From assembly GCA_022385805.1 (NCBI GenBank), contig MU277719.1, forward strand, positions 181,862-245,861: a DNA stretch of 64,000 bases. The letters run 5' to 3'. Each line of letters begins with the position of its first letter. Position 1 is the first letter of the stretch. The position numbers and the translations under genes are program-made. Shown piece after piece: positions 22,163 to 34,608 of the stretch. The notes beneath the pieces are model-generated. The model was not told the DNA's origin and searched no databases. It saw only the letters and a list, made by a program, of their open reading frames with translations. This stretch comes from Pilatotrama ljubarskyi. Lineage: Eukaryota; Basidiomycota; Agaricomycetes; Polyporales; Polyporaceae.

Positions 22163-24242
22163 ATGTTGCAGCCCATCAAGTGCGACGCCCGCGAGGAATG
22201 CGATTGTGGCCCCGAGCCCCCGATCCCGAGCCTCGCCTGCCAGGAATGTGCGCAGGAGTGCGACCCCACCTGCACCGTGCCCGAGCTCACGTCGGATTGC
22301 ACCGACCAGTGCGTCGTCGTCGCCTGCAATGACGCCCATCACACGCCGGCCGTCTGCGACGACGCCGTCGCCAGCTCCACATGCAGCAAAGAGTGCTTCG
22401 AGGTCGACTGCGCCGCTTTCGACGAGCTTGTAAGTATCCTTCCGGGGTGCAAGGGCTCTCTGGATGTATTCAGATGCCCCTCGTATGCCTCGTCGTCGTC
22501 GCAGCGAAAATTCATGCTGACATCTTTTTACATCCCAGTTCCGATGCTGCAGCGAGTACCACCCGGAGGATTCTGATTACAGGACCTATGCCCCGGACTT
22601 CAATGCAGCGGCAGCATACGCCTTCATGGCCGCGGACCCGTCCTTCAACGCCTACTTTGCTGGAAGCTCGCATACCCAAAATCCGCCGCCACGAGACTCG
22701 GCCGCGTTCCCACCGCTAGTCGAGTCGGCGGCGCCCACGCCTCAGCTGGTCCCCAGCCCCGCGTTCCAGCCCTCTCCGTCTCCCCTCCTCACGCGCAAGT
22801 CGGCTACGAGCGTGCCGTCGCCACACCTTTCCGACCTCCCGTCGCCGACGTCGACGTCATCACAGCATGCATCCCAGCCGCTCTTGCAATGCAAGTGGGC
22901 AGGCTGCTTTGCGACGTTCAGCTCGCTTTCCGACCTCGTCGGGCACGTCAACTTGCAGCACCTCCGCTTGCCGGCACCCCACGGCGTATTCGGCTCTCCG
23001 TATATGACACCACCCGGTTCCGATGGTCAGCACCAGCAGCAGAGCGCTTCGCAGCAGGCTGCAGCACAGAACGCCATGGCATGCCTCTGGGAGGACTGCC
23101 AGCTGTACCCGAGCACTCAGTCTGTCCCGGGCCCGTCCTCGAGCACCGGCTATGACGTGCTCGACTTCCTCGCGAGCCACTTGCTCCAGGACCACCTCGG
23201 CCTTCCCGCCCGACTCGGACACCCCAACCACGCTGCTGCTCCGGCGCACTTCTCGCAGGGTGTGTTCCACACGTCGTCTTCTCCGTTGACACAAACGACC
23301 ACGACGACATCGTCGAGTTCCCCGACGCCGCCTCCCTCCGCGATTCCCGAGGGGAGTCCGCCGACGCCCGTGCCCGAACACGACTGCTCGGCGCCGTCGG
23401 CGCACGTGTGTCGGTGGACGGGGTGCGGGCAGAGCTTTGAGTCCTGCGACACGCTCACGGAGCACATCGCGTCGACGCATATCGGGAGCGGACGCGCGCA
23501 TTACGATTGCTACTGGGAGGGGTGCAACCGGAATGGGGATCACGGGTTTGCGAGTAAGCAGAAGATCTCGCGACATATGCAGGTACGCTTTGTTATTTGG
23601 TTTATCCGCCGCGATGATCGCTGAGCTCACGGCTGGCTTGTGACCGTAGAGCCATACGGGCCATCGCCCCTTCCAGTGCAGCGTGTGTAGCCACCATTTT
23701 TCGGAGGCTGCGACGTTGGCGCAGCACATGCGGCGGCATACGCAAGAAAGTGAGTAAACCTGCCCATGTCTATATGCGCACCGATGTTGACGATGCGGCC
23801 GTACTACCGTAGAGCCCTACATCTGCGATTTTCCTGGCTGCGGCAAGGCGTTCGCAATTGCGGGCGCGCTGACGATCCACAAGCGCATACACAACGGGAG
23901 CAAGCCATTCAAGTGCACGTACTGCGATCGGTGAGCTCTCCTCCAGCTAGCAGTCTCTCAACATGGCCTCATGAATTCTCGCAGAGCGTTTTCCGAGTCG
24001 TCCAATCTGTCGAAACACGTGAGTTCCGATTTTGCATTCTACGCATAGACACATCCTCAATGAGCTCGGGATTGCAGTTACGCACGCATACGGGCGCACG
24101 GCCGTATCCGTGCACCGAGCCCGGCTGCAGCAAGACGTTCGCACGGCCCGATCAGCTCGCGCGGCACCTGAACGTGCACAAGAAAAAGGCGGCAGAGAGT
24201 GCGGTCAAGGCCACCGCTGCCGCTGCCGCTACCGCGAGCTAG
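22163..24242 (+). CDS. C2H2 zinc-finger transcription factor, Zap1-like
   Basis: Six exons. The N-terminus (about residues 1-100) is cysteine-rich ([33 protein letters not shown]), followed by a Ser/Pro-rich linker. A first pair of CxWxxC fingers is spread over about 23000 ([13 protein letters not shown] ... [16 protein letters not shown] ... HLLQDH). The C-terminal array begins [13 protein letters not shown] and [10 protein letters not shown], then four classical fingers joined by TG/S-x-K/RP linkers ([37 protein letters not shown]), and ends in an Ala/Lys tail. Paired CxW fingers, a Cys-rich N-terminal region and four canonical fingers recall zinc-responsive activators of the yeast Zap1 type, but the assignment to zinc regulation is tentative. 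The Cys-rich segment could bind metal. Introns split fingers at conserved-looking places. Confidence 0.82.
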
Positions 24243-24874
24243 CCCCCTCCATCAGTCTTATCTTGGGCCAGCGACGGCAGAGATCGGTGCGCTACGGTGT
24301 ATATGTGAGGTGCGCGGGATCGTGATAGAGTCCGGTGAGCTGGGTACTGGGAAGACTCGGGAGTCCGAGTCGTGACACTGGTAGAGGAGAACAAACTTGA
24401 AGGCCTTGCCGTTGTATACCAGCTGTGTATTCCGACGCATGCATGCCCGTCCTTTTGCACATACTTCGCACTCATGTTCGCTCAGGCGCGCACGGACGCA
24501 CTACGCTCGAAGGTGGGCGCTTCGCGGCGGGAGCCCGTGCCGCCGCGACTTTCCAAAGAAGGGCATAATGGTTCGAGTGATACCACTCCCTGCACGCGGT
24601 GCGACGACGCCCCAGCCGATAACCGGCTAAATGCACGATATCTTCGGCTTTCATAGGCACTGGTGTGAGATCGACCGCAACTGACTCACTGCCTTCAGTT
24701 GTATAGGTTGTTTTCGTACCACGACCGGTGCGTTCGAACAACCGCCACTACTTGTACAAGAGCTCAGACCTCCGACCCGTCGCTCGATCCAAGCTGCTGG
24801 TCGATCTCTTGAGGAATAATAGGAGCTTCCTGCTTTACCTGCCTCGGTTCCACAGCTAATTTGTCACCTCTACG
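24243..24874. other. Intergenic, promoter of the first M20 gene
   Basis: 632 bp with no recognised gene. The final ~100 bp before ATG 24875 is the likely promoter and leader. No clear TATA box was seen. Confidence 0.5.
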
Positions 24875-27378
24875 ATGGCGCCGCAGAACACGTTCGCGTT
24901 CGAGCAAGGCGACAAGAAAGGACATAGCGTCCTTCTTCCCCTGTCGGCCCACGCTCACCGCGCTGGGACATCACACCCTCACGTCAAGCCCCGCGAAGGT
25001 ATCACGCGCAAGAAGCTTTTCGGGCGCCTCGTCCTCCTCTTGTCCGCGGTGTGCTATGCCTACTTTGGCTATGGCCTACTTTATGGGACCCGTCTGGCCA
25101 AACAATCTCCACGTCCCGCCGCAGTAGTTCAGATCCCGACGTGGGAGAGGCTCGCTCCGCTGCCACCGAGCCAGCACTCCCATGTCTGCCCGCAGCCGAA
25201 GGCGATCTATCCGGAGAAACATGCGGACCTCGAGGCGGAGCTGGAGAAGGTGTTTGCGGACGGGACGTACAAGCTGAAGGCGTACAAGGCTTTGGGCGGG
25301 GCGGTCCAGATCCCGTACGCAGCGCTTTCTCGGCCCGTTGCCCTTCGAAGTATGCTGATGTGCAGTGGAACTACAGGACAGAGTCCTATGACGACTTGGG
25401 TCCGGTCGGCGAGGACAGCCGCTGGGAAGTGTTTGGGAAGCTGCACAAGTATCTGGAGCAGACCTTCCCGAGAGTGTAAGTTCTACTCCACGCTGTGCGG
25501 ACTGCGCCTTCCTCATGATTCACTAGATTCGAGACGCTGAACGTCACGAGGGTGAACACATACGGCATCGTGTTGCACTGGCAGGGCTCGAACGAGTCCG
25601 CGTTGCCTGTCGTCATGGCCGCTCACCAGGGTGAGGCTCTCGGGCTCGTCTGCTATCATCTTGACTCATGCGAGATGCACAGATGTGGTACCCGTCGAGC
25701 CCGCTACAGCGGACGATTGGATCCACCCTCCGTATTCGGGTTTCTATGATGGTGCATAACGAGAGCATCGAGCGGCAGTATCTTGTTGCGTACTGAACTA
25801 CGCATCCAGGTGAATGGATCTGGGGCAGAGGCAGCTGCGACGACAAGTCCGATTTGATTGCAGGCCTGTGCGTACGCTATCATCGTCTAGCATTCGTTCA
25901 TCGCTGACGTTCGCTCGGATGTTGACTAGTCACGCGATCGATGCTCTCCTGGAGCAAGGGTTCGAGCCGGAGCGTACTTTCGTCTGGGCGTATGGCTTTG
26001 ACGAAGAGGCATCCGGCGTGCAGGTGAGAGTCTCACAAAGCTGGAGGGCTTCCTGGGCGCTGACATCGGGCGTAGGGAGCGGGTCATCTCGCGACATATC
26101 TGGAGGAGACCTATGGACGGAATGGAATCGCGCTCATACTGGACGAAGGGGGTGAGCGTTGTAGTTGCAATGGTGATGTGCGCACCTCTTTGACGCGATG
26201 ACGCTGTGGTAGGTGGCGCATACGGCACGCCATATGGCGACGACGTCGTCTTTGCCGTACCCTCGCTGAACGAGAAGGGCTACCTGGATGTACGGATCGA
26301 GGTCACGACGCAAGGTGGACACTCTAGTGTCCCACCCAAGCATACCGTGAGTGTCTCCGACCTTCGCGCACGCGTCTTTCTTAGGTCCATTCACAGGCCA
26401 TCGGCATGCTCTCGTCCATGATCGTCGCTATCGAGTCGAATCCACACGACCTTGCGCTGATCCGAGGCGGTGGCGCATACAACGCTACTCAGTGTGCCGC
26501 GACATATGGCCCCGAATATCCGGAGAAGCTCAGGAGTCTCGCGCGCGATGCCGTCGACAGCGATGATGCGCTCGAACAGCTTAGCGATGCGCTAGTGGAA
26601 GAGTTCCCTCGCTTCGAGGCCATTTTGCGCACGACACAGGCGGTGGATCTGATCCAAGGCGGAGTCAAGGTCAACGCTCTTCCGGAGAAGGTGTCTGCTG
26701 TTGTGAATCACCGCATCGCGGAGCACAGGTATGTTATTCGTAGCGCAGTTGTCCGACCGTATGACGATGTTGTCTTTCAGCTCGGTCGCCGAGCTCAAGG
26801 AGCACATCACCGATGTCATACTCCCGGTCGCAACACGCCTGAATCTGTCCATGGAGGCGTTTGGCAAGAACGTCTCTGTAGGCTCTGGGAAGGCAGGCCA
26901 GGTTGTACTTTCGGACGCCTTTGGCACCGGACTTGAACCCTCGCCCATCACCCCGATGGGCAAGGACGACCCGTACCAGGTCCTTGCGGGCACTATCAAA
27001 GCCACGATCGAGAGCGCCGAAGGGTACAACGCGAGCGGGGTGATCGTTGCGCCCATACTTCAGATTGGCAACACGGGTGAGCAACATGATGGGCCCCTGT
27101 ATGGTTGCATGTGTTCGTGAAACTCACACTTGCCAATCCAGATACGCGGTACTATTGGAACCTGACACAGAACATCGTCCGCTACAAGCATCTGCATGAG
27201 CGTCACCGATACAACGGCGCGCACACGGTGAACGAAGGTCAGTCCCTCATCATGATTTCCCGTTTTACGATGATATGCTCATGGCTTTGATGTATCTATA
27301 GCTGTCTTTGCTGAAGGCTGGATACAGTCTATCCGTTTCTTTACCAAGTTCCTCCTGAACTGCGACGAGCACCTGTAG
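24875..27378 (+). CDS. M20 metallopeptidase, vacuolar carboxypeptidase S type (copy 1)
   Basis: Twelve exons. An N-terminal cytosolic tail and one membrane anchor (FGRLVLLLSAVCYAYFGYGL, near residue 50-70) precede the catalytic region, as in carboxypeptidase S, a vacuolar-lumen enzyme that removes C-terminal residues from peptides with a Gly at P1'. The zinc and catalytic residues are present: AAHQ-DVVPV (zinc His, Asp), WGRGSCDDKS (bridging Asp), GFDEEASG (catalytic and zinc Glu), LDEGG, GGHSSVPP in the lid domain and the last zinc ligand in HTVNE. The gene lies head-to-tail with copy 2 and shares all intron positions with it. A tandem duplication is the simplest explanation. Expression control is not evident. 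Confidence 0.93.
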
Positions 27379-28150
27379 AACAGGCTTCCGAGCGCCCGCA
27401 GTACCACTTATGACATCCTCCGGAGAATGGCAGATGCTATGTGGCAAGTAGCTTGCGAATGTCTCGGCCTCTCCCGTATCTTCTCTGCCACTCACGCAAG
27501 TGATCGGCGTGTGCCACGAGTTTTCGACGGGCGTCATGAAGATTGTACGCCGACTTGCGTACTGGCCTTGCCGGCACCTCGTGTCCATCAGGCACTGAGC
27601 CCCAGCTGCAGCGAGATACAGTAGTAGTCTCCCCTAGGCAGACGTCGCGAAGTGCAAGCAGTGCACAACGGACCACAAACTCGAACTTCTGAGGCGCTTA
27701 TGTACTGACGATGACACTGCACACAGCGCCTGAGATCTCACAGATTCCCTTCATCAGGCCAAGGCCTGTAAGTGTTTAGCATGACTCCGACTCCGGGTGC
27801 CGTTCCCCCGCATTGCTCCGTACCAATCTCCAGCTTCACGTCCTGGAGACTATGCAGAAACGTGGTTTGGGGCAACAAGCATTTCAACGAGTAAACGACT
27901 CGTACTCGCGATCGACGGTCATCGTTTGGGACACTCCAGATCTGTTCCCACAGACCGCAACCTCTACCCGTACTAGCACGGCCTCCGGGTCACACCACAG
28001 GTGTGTCACGCAGTTGACAGATTCGCTCCACTCACTCAGAGCTGTGCATCGTTAGGACAGCAAGTCGCAGTGGTGGTCCCAATGATACCGTTGTACGTGC
28101 CGTTGCCAGCCTTGTCCGTAACGATCACCGATCCTTCTCTTCAGATAGAC
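27379..28150. other. Intergenic between the tandem M20 genes
   Basis: 772 bp with no recognised gene. It must contain the terminator of copy 1 and the promoter of copy 2. No fragment of an M20 exon was detected here. Confidence 0.5.
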
Positions 28151-30793
28151 ATGTCTGCAACCCCAGCTAGCGTGACGAGTCGCATCGAAGGCCACCTGGA
28201 AGCTGTCTCACATACCGGTCAGGGCAGTATTGAACCGTCTCCGTACGATGAGGCCCCAATGAAGGGGAGACGAAGTAGTACCCGCACGGGCAGTGGAAGA
28301 CACAGCAAGGCAGGGATTTTGAGGCTATTACTGTTCTTGACCGGGCTACTCTGCACCAGCTTGTCCGGTGCTGCGCTCTATCAGACGTCCTCGCTGTCTC
28401 TTTCGTCGCTTGGACGAGGACCTAGGCTTAGGCCGCAGACTGGCTCCGAGGAGTCCTCTCAGCACGTCCATGCACTGCAAGACTACTTGGTTCCCGACCT
28501 CTGTCCCCAAGCGGAGCCGCTCTTCCCTCACAGGCAGCGCGTCCTGGACGAGGACCTGAACAGAATGTTTGCCGAAGAGGCGTTCAAACTGAAGGCTTAC
28601 GAGGCCTTCGGTGGCGCCCTTCGCATCCCGTGAGTACTTATCGCTTGATACGATCCTGCTACTACGATGAACGTACTCACGGCCGCAATTGCGTATGCGA
28701 ATGATCCAGAACAGAGTCGTACGAGGATATGGGTCCAGTGGGAAACGACTCGCGCTGGGACATCTTTGGAGAGTTGCATGGCTACCTGCAAAAGACCTTC
28801 CCGAGAGTGTAAGCCAAAGGCTCTCAATACATGCGAGGATGCATTCTAGGCTAACCCTATTACCCCGTCACTAGTTTCGAGGATCTTGACGTCACCAAGG
28901 TGAACACGTACGGGATCGTCCTGCATTGGCAGGGCGCGAATGAGACAGCTCTACCTGTCCTCATGACTGCGCATCAAGGTGTGAAGAAGCCCTGGTTGCG
29001 GGCGTGTACTGTAACATGCTCATGACGTGCCACCAGATGTTGTACCGGTCGATCCGTCTACTTATGAGGACTGGAACCAGCCTCCCTACTCCGGGCTGTA
29101 CGATGGTGAGCAGTTCTGAGCCGACGCTGCCTGGCTCGACGGACTTATGACGATGGATACGCAGGGACGTGGATTTGGGGACGCGGCTCTTGCGACGACA
29201 AGTCGGACCTCGTCGCTTCCTTGTGAGGCCCACTTTGCTTCGGTATACAGAACCGGCCGAGATGCTTGTATCAACTCGTAGACAGGCCATCGATGTCCTG
29301 CTCGAGCAGGGCTTCAAGCCACGCAGGACGTTCGTCTGGGCGTTCGGGTTTGACGAAGAGTCCTCGGGGACGCAGGTGAGCGGAAGGATCAGCAGCGGGG
29401 TTATGCTGCGTCGCTCACCTCTTGATCGCCTAGGGCGCGGGCCATCTCGCCCAATACCTCGAGAACAGATACGGCACGAACGGATTTGCGCTTCTACTAG
29501 ATGAAGGAGGTCGATACAAGGACTATCTCTCTCTGTCGAACGCTTGACTGATGCTATTGTGGCGGAAGGCTCGGCATATGGCACGGCGTACGGCGGGGAC
29601 GTCGTCTTCGCTTTCCCCGCGCTGTCCGAGAAGGGCTATCTCGACGTGCAGATCGAGGTCACTGCCCCGGGTGGGCACTCTAGCGTGCCCCCAGCACATA
29701 CCGTGAGTCCTCTCATCTCTCCGAAATACGGTGCTCAATATGAGAGGCGCATCTGACGGGACTCCTATCTAGGCAATCGGCATGCTCTCCGCCATGATCG
29801 TCGAGCTCGAGACGCAACCGCACCCGGCAACGCTTACCCGGCACAGCAGCGCGTACAACGCTACGCAATGCGCAGCGCGGTACGCCCCGGAGTATCCGGC
29901 AGACCTACGGCGACTCGCGCGCGAGGCGGAAGAGAGCGACGAGGCGCTGGAGGAGCTGAAGGAGGAGCTGTTGGAGACTTTTGGAGAGGAGTACAGCGCG
30001 CTGCTGAGGACGACGCAGGCGGTGGATCTGGTGTGGGGCGGGGTGAAGGTGAACGCGTTGCCGGAGAGCGCGGGCGCGGTTGTGAATCATAGGATCGTCG
30101 AGGATAGGTGCGCTGCGTTGCTGAGTTCGGCAAGCAGGGACGCGGGAGGGCACTTTCTGACCAATTCGCAGCTCTGTCGCCGACGTGCAAACCCGCCTCG
30201 CATCTCTCCTCCGGCCACTCGCCATCCGTTTCAATCTAACCATGGAGGCTTTCGGCCGCACTGTACCGGCAGGGACGGGCAAGAACGGACACCTGACCCT
30301 CTCCGTTGCCTTCGGATACGAGCTGGATCCCTCCCCCGTGACGCCTACGGGCGAGGATCCGTACCAGGTGCTCGCGGGGACAATCAGGGGTGCTATCTTG
30401 GACTCTGGGAGGTCGAAGACGACGGAGGTGGTGGTCGTGCCGAGGATCGAGACGGGGAATACTGGTAAGTCTCTTCTCACGTGGCATGCGCTATGACCGG
30501 TGGGAGGTACGTGAGGGTAGCGGAACTCACAGTTCTGGACGGGGCAGATACGGCGAGGTATTGGAACCTGACGCGGAACATCGTGCGCTACTCGCACGTC
30601 CGCGAGGGTGATCGGTACAATGGCTTCCATACGGTGAACGAAGGTGGGCCTCCTCCATGCACGCGTTCTGTACAACAGCACGGTGACTGAAGGTAGCGGT
30701 TTTGCGTCGTGCATAGCTATCCGAGCGGAGGGGTGGATGGAGTCCGCGCGGTTCTATACGAGGTTCATACTGAACTGCGATGAGTACCTGTAG
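28151..30793 (+). CDS. M20 metallopeptidase, vacuolar carboxypeptidase S type (copy 2)
   Basis: Twelve exons with introns at the same places as copy 1. The leader is longer (about 60 residues) before a membrane anchor (ILRLLLFLTGLLCTSLSGAA). All metal and catalytic motifs are intact: TAHQ-DVVPVDPS, WGRGSCDDKSD, FGFDEESSG, LLLDEGG, PGGHSSVPPAHT and HTVNE. The C-terminus ends NCDEYL as copy 1 ends NCDEHL. The body is very similar to copy 1, while the leader and middle lid segment differ, which suggests duplication followed by divergence in targeting. The start is the ATG that keeps the hydrophobic anchor in frame. Peptide substrate preference cannot be told from the sequence. Confidence 0.93.
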
Positions 30794-30893
30794 GATACCC
30801 AGGGAGCTTGTATGCGTACCCATGTGGTATATGTATCTATTAGAACATCCCAACCATCCTAAAAGCCAATCGTACAACAAGCTTACCGGTCCC

Positions 30894-32246
30894 TCAATCC
30901 CCCGTCCACCCCAACCGCCGCAAATCCCGTCTGCATTCCTCCGTCTCCCGCTTCACCCTTGCCATATCCCTCACCACCTGCCCGAACGCCCCCTCCCCTC
31001 CCTCTCCACCCCTTCCTCCATCTACAAGGCGAAGCACGCCCTCGTACGCGGCGATCTGCCCGTCGAGCCGTTTCATCTCCTCGTCCTGCGCGCGCTGCCG
31101 GCTGAGGAGGGCCATGTGCGCTACTGCCACCGCCCTCGACACGGTCTGACCGGATGACGGGAGGGAGAATCCGTATAGAGCGCGGTGCGCGCGGGCGCGG
31201 AGGAGGGAGAGCTTGAGGAGCGCGGCTTCGATCGTCGCCGCGAGGACGTCGGCCTCTGCTGCTCGGGCGGCGCGCAGATGGGGAGGAAGGGTCTGAAGGG
31301 CGGTAATGAGCGCCGATTCTAGGGCGGGGTGGGTCTGTGGGATGCTGATTGTGAGTTTGTGGTGGAGAGAACGGGGTGGTGATGGAGGCGTGGCACGTAC
31401 ATCGTTGATCCGCTGGACGAGCTCGAGGACTTGGTTGCGGGCTTCGGAGACGAGGGCGCGCTGTTGGGCTAGCGCGGCTTTGCGCTGCCGGATGCGTTCG
31501 GGTAGCTGGGGGGCGGTTTGGACACGGTCAACCTCGTCTGCGAAGCCTGCGGGCGCAGGTGGTCGTCAATCACTCGGTCGAGATAGGCATCGAAGCGCAG
31601 GTTATTCACCTTCGTCGTCTTTTGGTGAATAGTAATCGACTATGGAAAGGAGCGTACCCTTGAGCTCGTCTTCGAGTTGCTCGAGGAACGCGTCCTTCAG
31701 GACCTACTTGGAGGAAGCCTATCAGACGTCCAGCCCGGTTCGGATTGAGCATGGCTAGCAAGCCATCGACATCATAGAGCGGTGTGGATCACTCGCGTGC
31801 CCAGGAACGTCATCTGCGATGACAATGCTTCCAGTGCCCATTGGCTCATGGGAACCAGGCACTCGTCACGATGCTTACCGGAAGCGCGACCGGGGCCATC
31901 TTGGCTAGGTCATCTTGAGACAAGCCACCCGCGATGCGCGTGTCCCCTCCGTGGTCTGAGGACGAGGAGGGCGACGGGAATGTGTGGAGCGCCGCGCTCA
32001 GAGTGAGGCTTTGGGAGGTTGTCTGTTGGGAACGTGCACGTCGTCTGGGGTCAATCACACGATAGCAACGGTGCGGAGATGAAGTTGGCCGCGCAGCGCG
32101 GTGGAGGCGTGGCTACTGACCGTGCTCGCTGCTTTCCGGAGCGTCTGTTCGAGATGGTGATGTAGGATGCTGTTGCGGATGTAATCACGATGCCGCTGCT
32201 GTGCAAGGCCTGACTGATCACCGTGCTCGGAGTCGGGGTCGGGCAT
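30894..32246 (-). CDS. Coiled-coil protein of unknown function
   Basis: About five exons give a protein of roughly 340 residues. Exon 1 (32246-32121) codes for MPDPDSEHGDQSGLAQQRHR and a helix with LHHHLEQTLRKAAST. After a 98-nt intron comes a Ser-rich acidic linker, then helical segments (LKDAFLEQLEDEL; PERIRQRKAALAQQRALV; VLELVQRIND; ADVLAATIEAALLKLSLLRA; QDEEMKRLDGQIAAYEG) and a C-terminal helix ending LRRLGWTGD. The helical pattern recalls subunits of augmin/HAUS or kinetochore complexes, but no signature is diagnostic, so no family is assigned. The first Met is uncertain, since an upstream exon is possible. Its promoter is shared with the divergent gene at 33114. Confidence 0.6.
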
Positions 32247-33113
32247 TGGTGGGCTCCGAGACTTCTGCGGGTACAAGTTGTTCAGGTCATCTGTTGATCA
32301 TACACTGGCCTAGTGTCGGCTGCAGCAAACTCACGTCGGAAGACTCGTTGTATGGGTCCTGCATAACGCTGCGTTGTACCGTCTCGCCCTGGAGCAGTGG
32401 CGGCGAGTGCAAAGAAGCCGAAGACGCGCGTGCCGAGTCCGCGCCAGTCGGGGATGGCGCGACCTGTCACAGCATGTCACGACGCGATGAATGGGCGCGG
32501 AGCCGAGCGGACGCGTCACGCGTAAGGGGACGGCGCGTGCCGGGATCGGGATGAGTACTACTGATCGGGGCGGGGAGTAAGCTGGCCGGCATCTCAGATC
32601 TCAGATCTCGTGCTCTTCCGCTGTGCTCGGTCTGCCGTGAGTCTTACGCCTCCGCACCCCGAGCCATGCCTCTGCATCCTCGATCCTCCTCTTCGTAGGC
32701 CCGCTTGCGTCTCTGTCTGTGTATACGTAGTCGCTCGGCCGCTCCAGCGCTCGCTCCGCACCCTGCTCCGTCGCGTGCGTATGCACACTGGCACAGCTGC
32801 GCCGTCCACGCACACAGCTCAACGCACGCCGCCGCTCCAGAACTCTCCCTTTCCCACCGCCACCGCGCCGGACTGCTTCATACTCGCATCCCGAAGGATT
32901 GCAGGTTGACGCAGCCCGACGGCGCCGCGGCACACCCAACCCTCGTAGGTACATATAACCCCCGCCCCCGCTGTCCGGTTAGTCCTCAACAGCATCGACA
33001 CACACTCGAGTCCCTCCTTCCTTACCGATTTCTTCAATCCTCTAAATACCACACCTCTGCCTTCGGACACCCTCACTCTCAGCCTCACTCCTACGCCTTC
33101 CCAAGCACCGACC
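32247..33113. promoter_or_regulatory. Divergent promoter region, 867 bp
   Basis: No gene is recognised. The right half (32940-33110) is a C/T-rich leader with CACTCTC-type words before ATG 33114. GAATC-type and CTCAG words recur but no known operator could be named. Confidence 0.45.
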
Positions 33114-34017
33114 ATGTACCACCACTGGCACCACGCACACCGCTGCGGCCGCGCTACCTCCCGCCTCTTCTGGTTCATCATCGGCGCCGGCGCAGCCACC
33201 TGGTGGCACCACCACCACGACGCCCACGCCTGGCACCAGGCCCGCGCATGCTGGCGCGACCGCATCCCCCAGAACGCCTACCCCGCCCCCGGCGCACTCC
33301 CGCCCGCCCCAGCCTCCGCGCCCGTCCCTTCTCCCGTCCAGCCGCAAGACCAGAACCAGGCTCAGCAGGTTCAACAGCAGCAGCAACAGCTGCAGAATGG
33401 TGGCGGACATCGGGAGAGATGGGGTTGGGGCGGCTGGGGCCGGGAGGCTCGCGCGCAGCAGCAACAGCAGCAGCAGCAGCAGCAGAATGAAGCAGGACGG
33501 CACGGTTGGGGATGGAGTGGTCGGCAGGAACAACAGCAGCCACAGCCCCAGCAGCAGCAACCTCGGCCGGAGGGCGCGTGGGGCCCGCCGATGCCGACTC
33601 CGTTCCCAGGCGAGAAGGACATCGTGCAGCAGGCGACGGATACGGTGCGTCCCTCCGCTCTCTCATCTCGTCAAAGTGGGAGGGTGTATCCTGACTTGAG
33701 TTGCGTATGTGCAGATCACGGAGCTGTCCGAGGCGACGCTCAACAACCTCCTCACCACCGTCGAGAGCCTTAAAGCCGTAAGTCTTGCCCCTCGCCTTGT
33801 TACGTCCGTACATCATACTCACCCTTGCTTGCGCTGACAGAAATTGGCGGAACACCGCGCCCAGCGCGAGCAGCAGGAGCGCGAGCTCCAGGCGCTGCGC
33901 GAGACAAAGTGGAAGCAGTTCGAGGAGTGGCAGCGCCATATCCAGGAGCAGCAGGCGAAGGAGGAGCAGGAGCGTGCGCGCAAGGCCGCTGAGGAGCCGC
34001 CGAAGAGGCTGGTATGA
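33114..34017 (+). CDS. His/Trp-rich N-terminal, polyglutamine membrane-associated protein
   Basis: Three exons give a protein of about 270 residues. The first 50 residues are packed with His and Trp around one hydrophobic stretch (LFWFIIGAGAATWW) that could be a membrane anchor. Then comes a Pro-rich linker and Gln/Trp/Gly-rich low complexity with a run of ten Gln at 33456-33485, then GWGWSGRQEQQQ. The last two exons encode a helical region (ITELSEATLNNLLTTVES; KLAEHRAQREQQERELQALR; FEEWQRHIQEQQAKEEQERA) likely to be a coiled coil. No known domain is recognised; similar orphan proteins occur in Agaricomycetes. The start follows a C/T-rich leader. The glutamine tract is a pure CAG/CAA run and may be length-variable between strains. 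Confidence 0.75.
33456..33485 (+). repeat. CAG/CAA repeat coding for ten glutamines
   Basis: Nine CAG codons and one CAA in a row, inside the membrane-associated coiled-coil protein gene. Confidence 0.9.
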
Positions 34018-34608
34018 GCTCTCCGGGAGCTGCCTCGGCCGCTACGTATACTGTTCGTCCAAGTTCCACTGGGACCCCTGCGATGTGACGTCCACCCTCT
34101 CAGGTTCATACATAACGTACCGTTCGATAGAACCCAACCCTAGCATACAGACTCCTTTCCGTCCATTTCTCGCATATCCCCACTTCATATAATGCGCTGT
34201 ACGAGTACTCAGTAGCTTCTGAATACGGATGGTCAACATCGACGGACTCTTGTAACACTTTCTTGCTGGCTACCGCCATCCTCCCTTGAAGGAATTTCCT
34301 GATGTCACGTATTACTCTCATCGAATATGCAATCCATCGTCCTCAACCCGTAGCGCTACGTTCCCTGTAAACCAAGAAGTGACCACTCGATACATCCCCG
34401 AGTAGATATAGCACGACGTCGGTGTCTCCTCCGCATACGCGGTCCTCCACTCCTTGCAACCCTGCGATATCGTACAAAGCCCCTGTCGTGGGTCTGTCTA
34501 CAAGCTCGATTGAGCTGTCTACTTTTGCGTCGTGATAGTCCTGTCGTTCCGAGCCGTGACCTTCCCCCTCCTCCCTCGGAGCGGAAGCGGAAGAGGATGG
34601 ACGGGCGA
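34018..34608. other. Convergent 3' region
   Basis: 591 bp between the stop codons of two converging genes. No gene is recognised; it presumably holds both 3' UTRs. Confidence 0.5.

Noticed and set aside
33178..33939. 253-codon reverse-strand frame and Leu-rich/Cys-rich reverse frames
   Set aside because: They are antisense to the CAG/GGC-rich coding exon and reflect its repeats.
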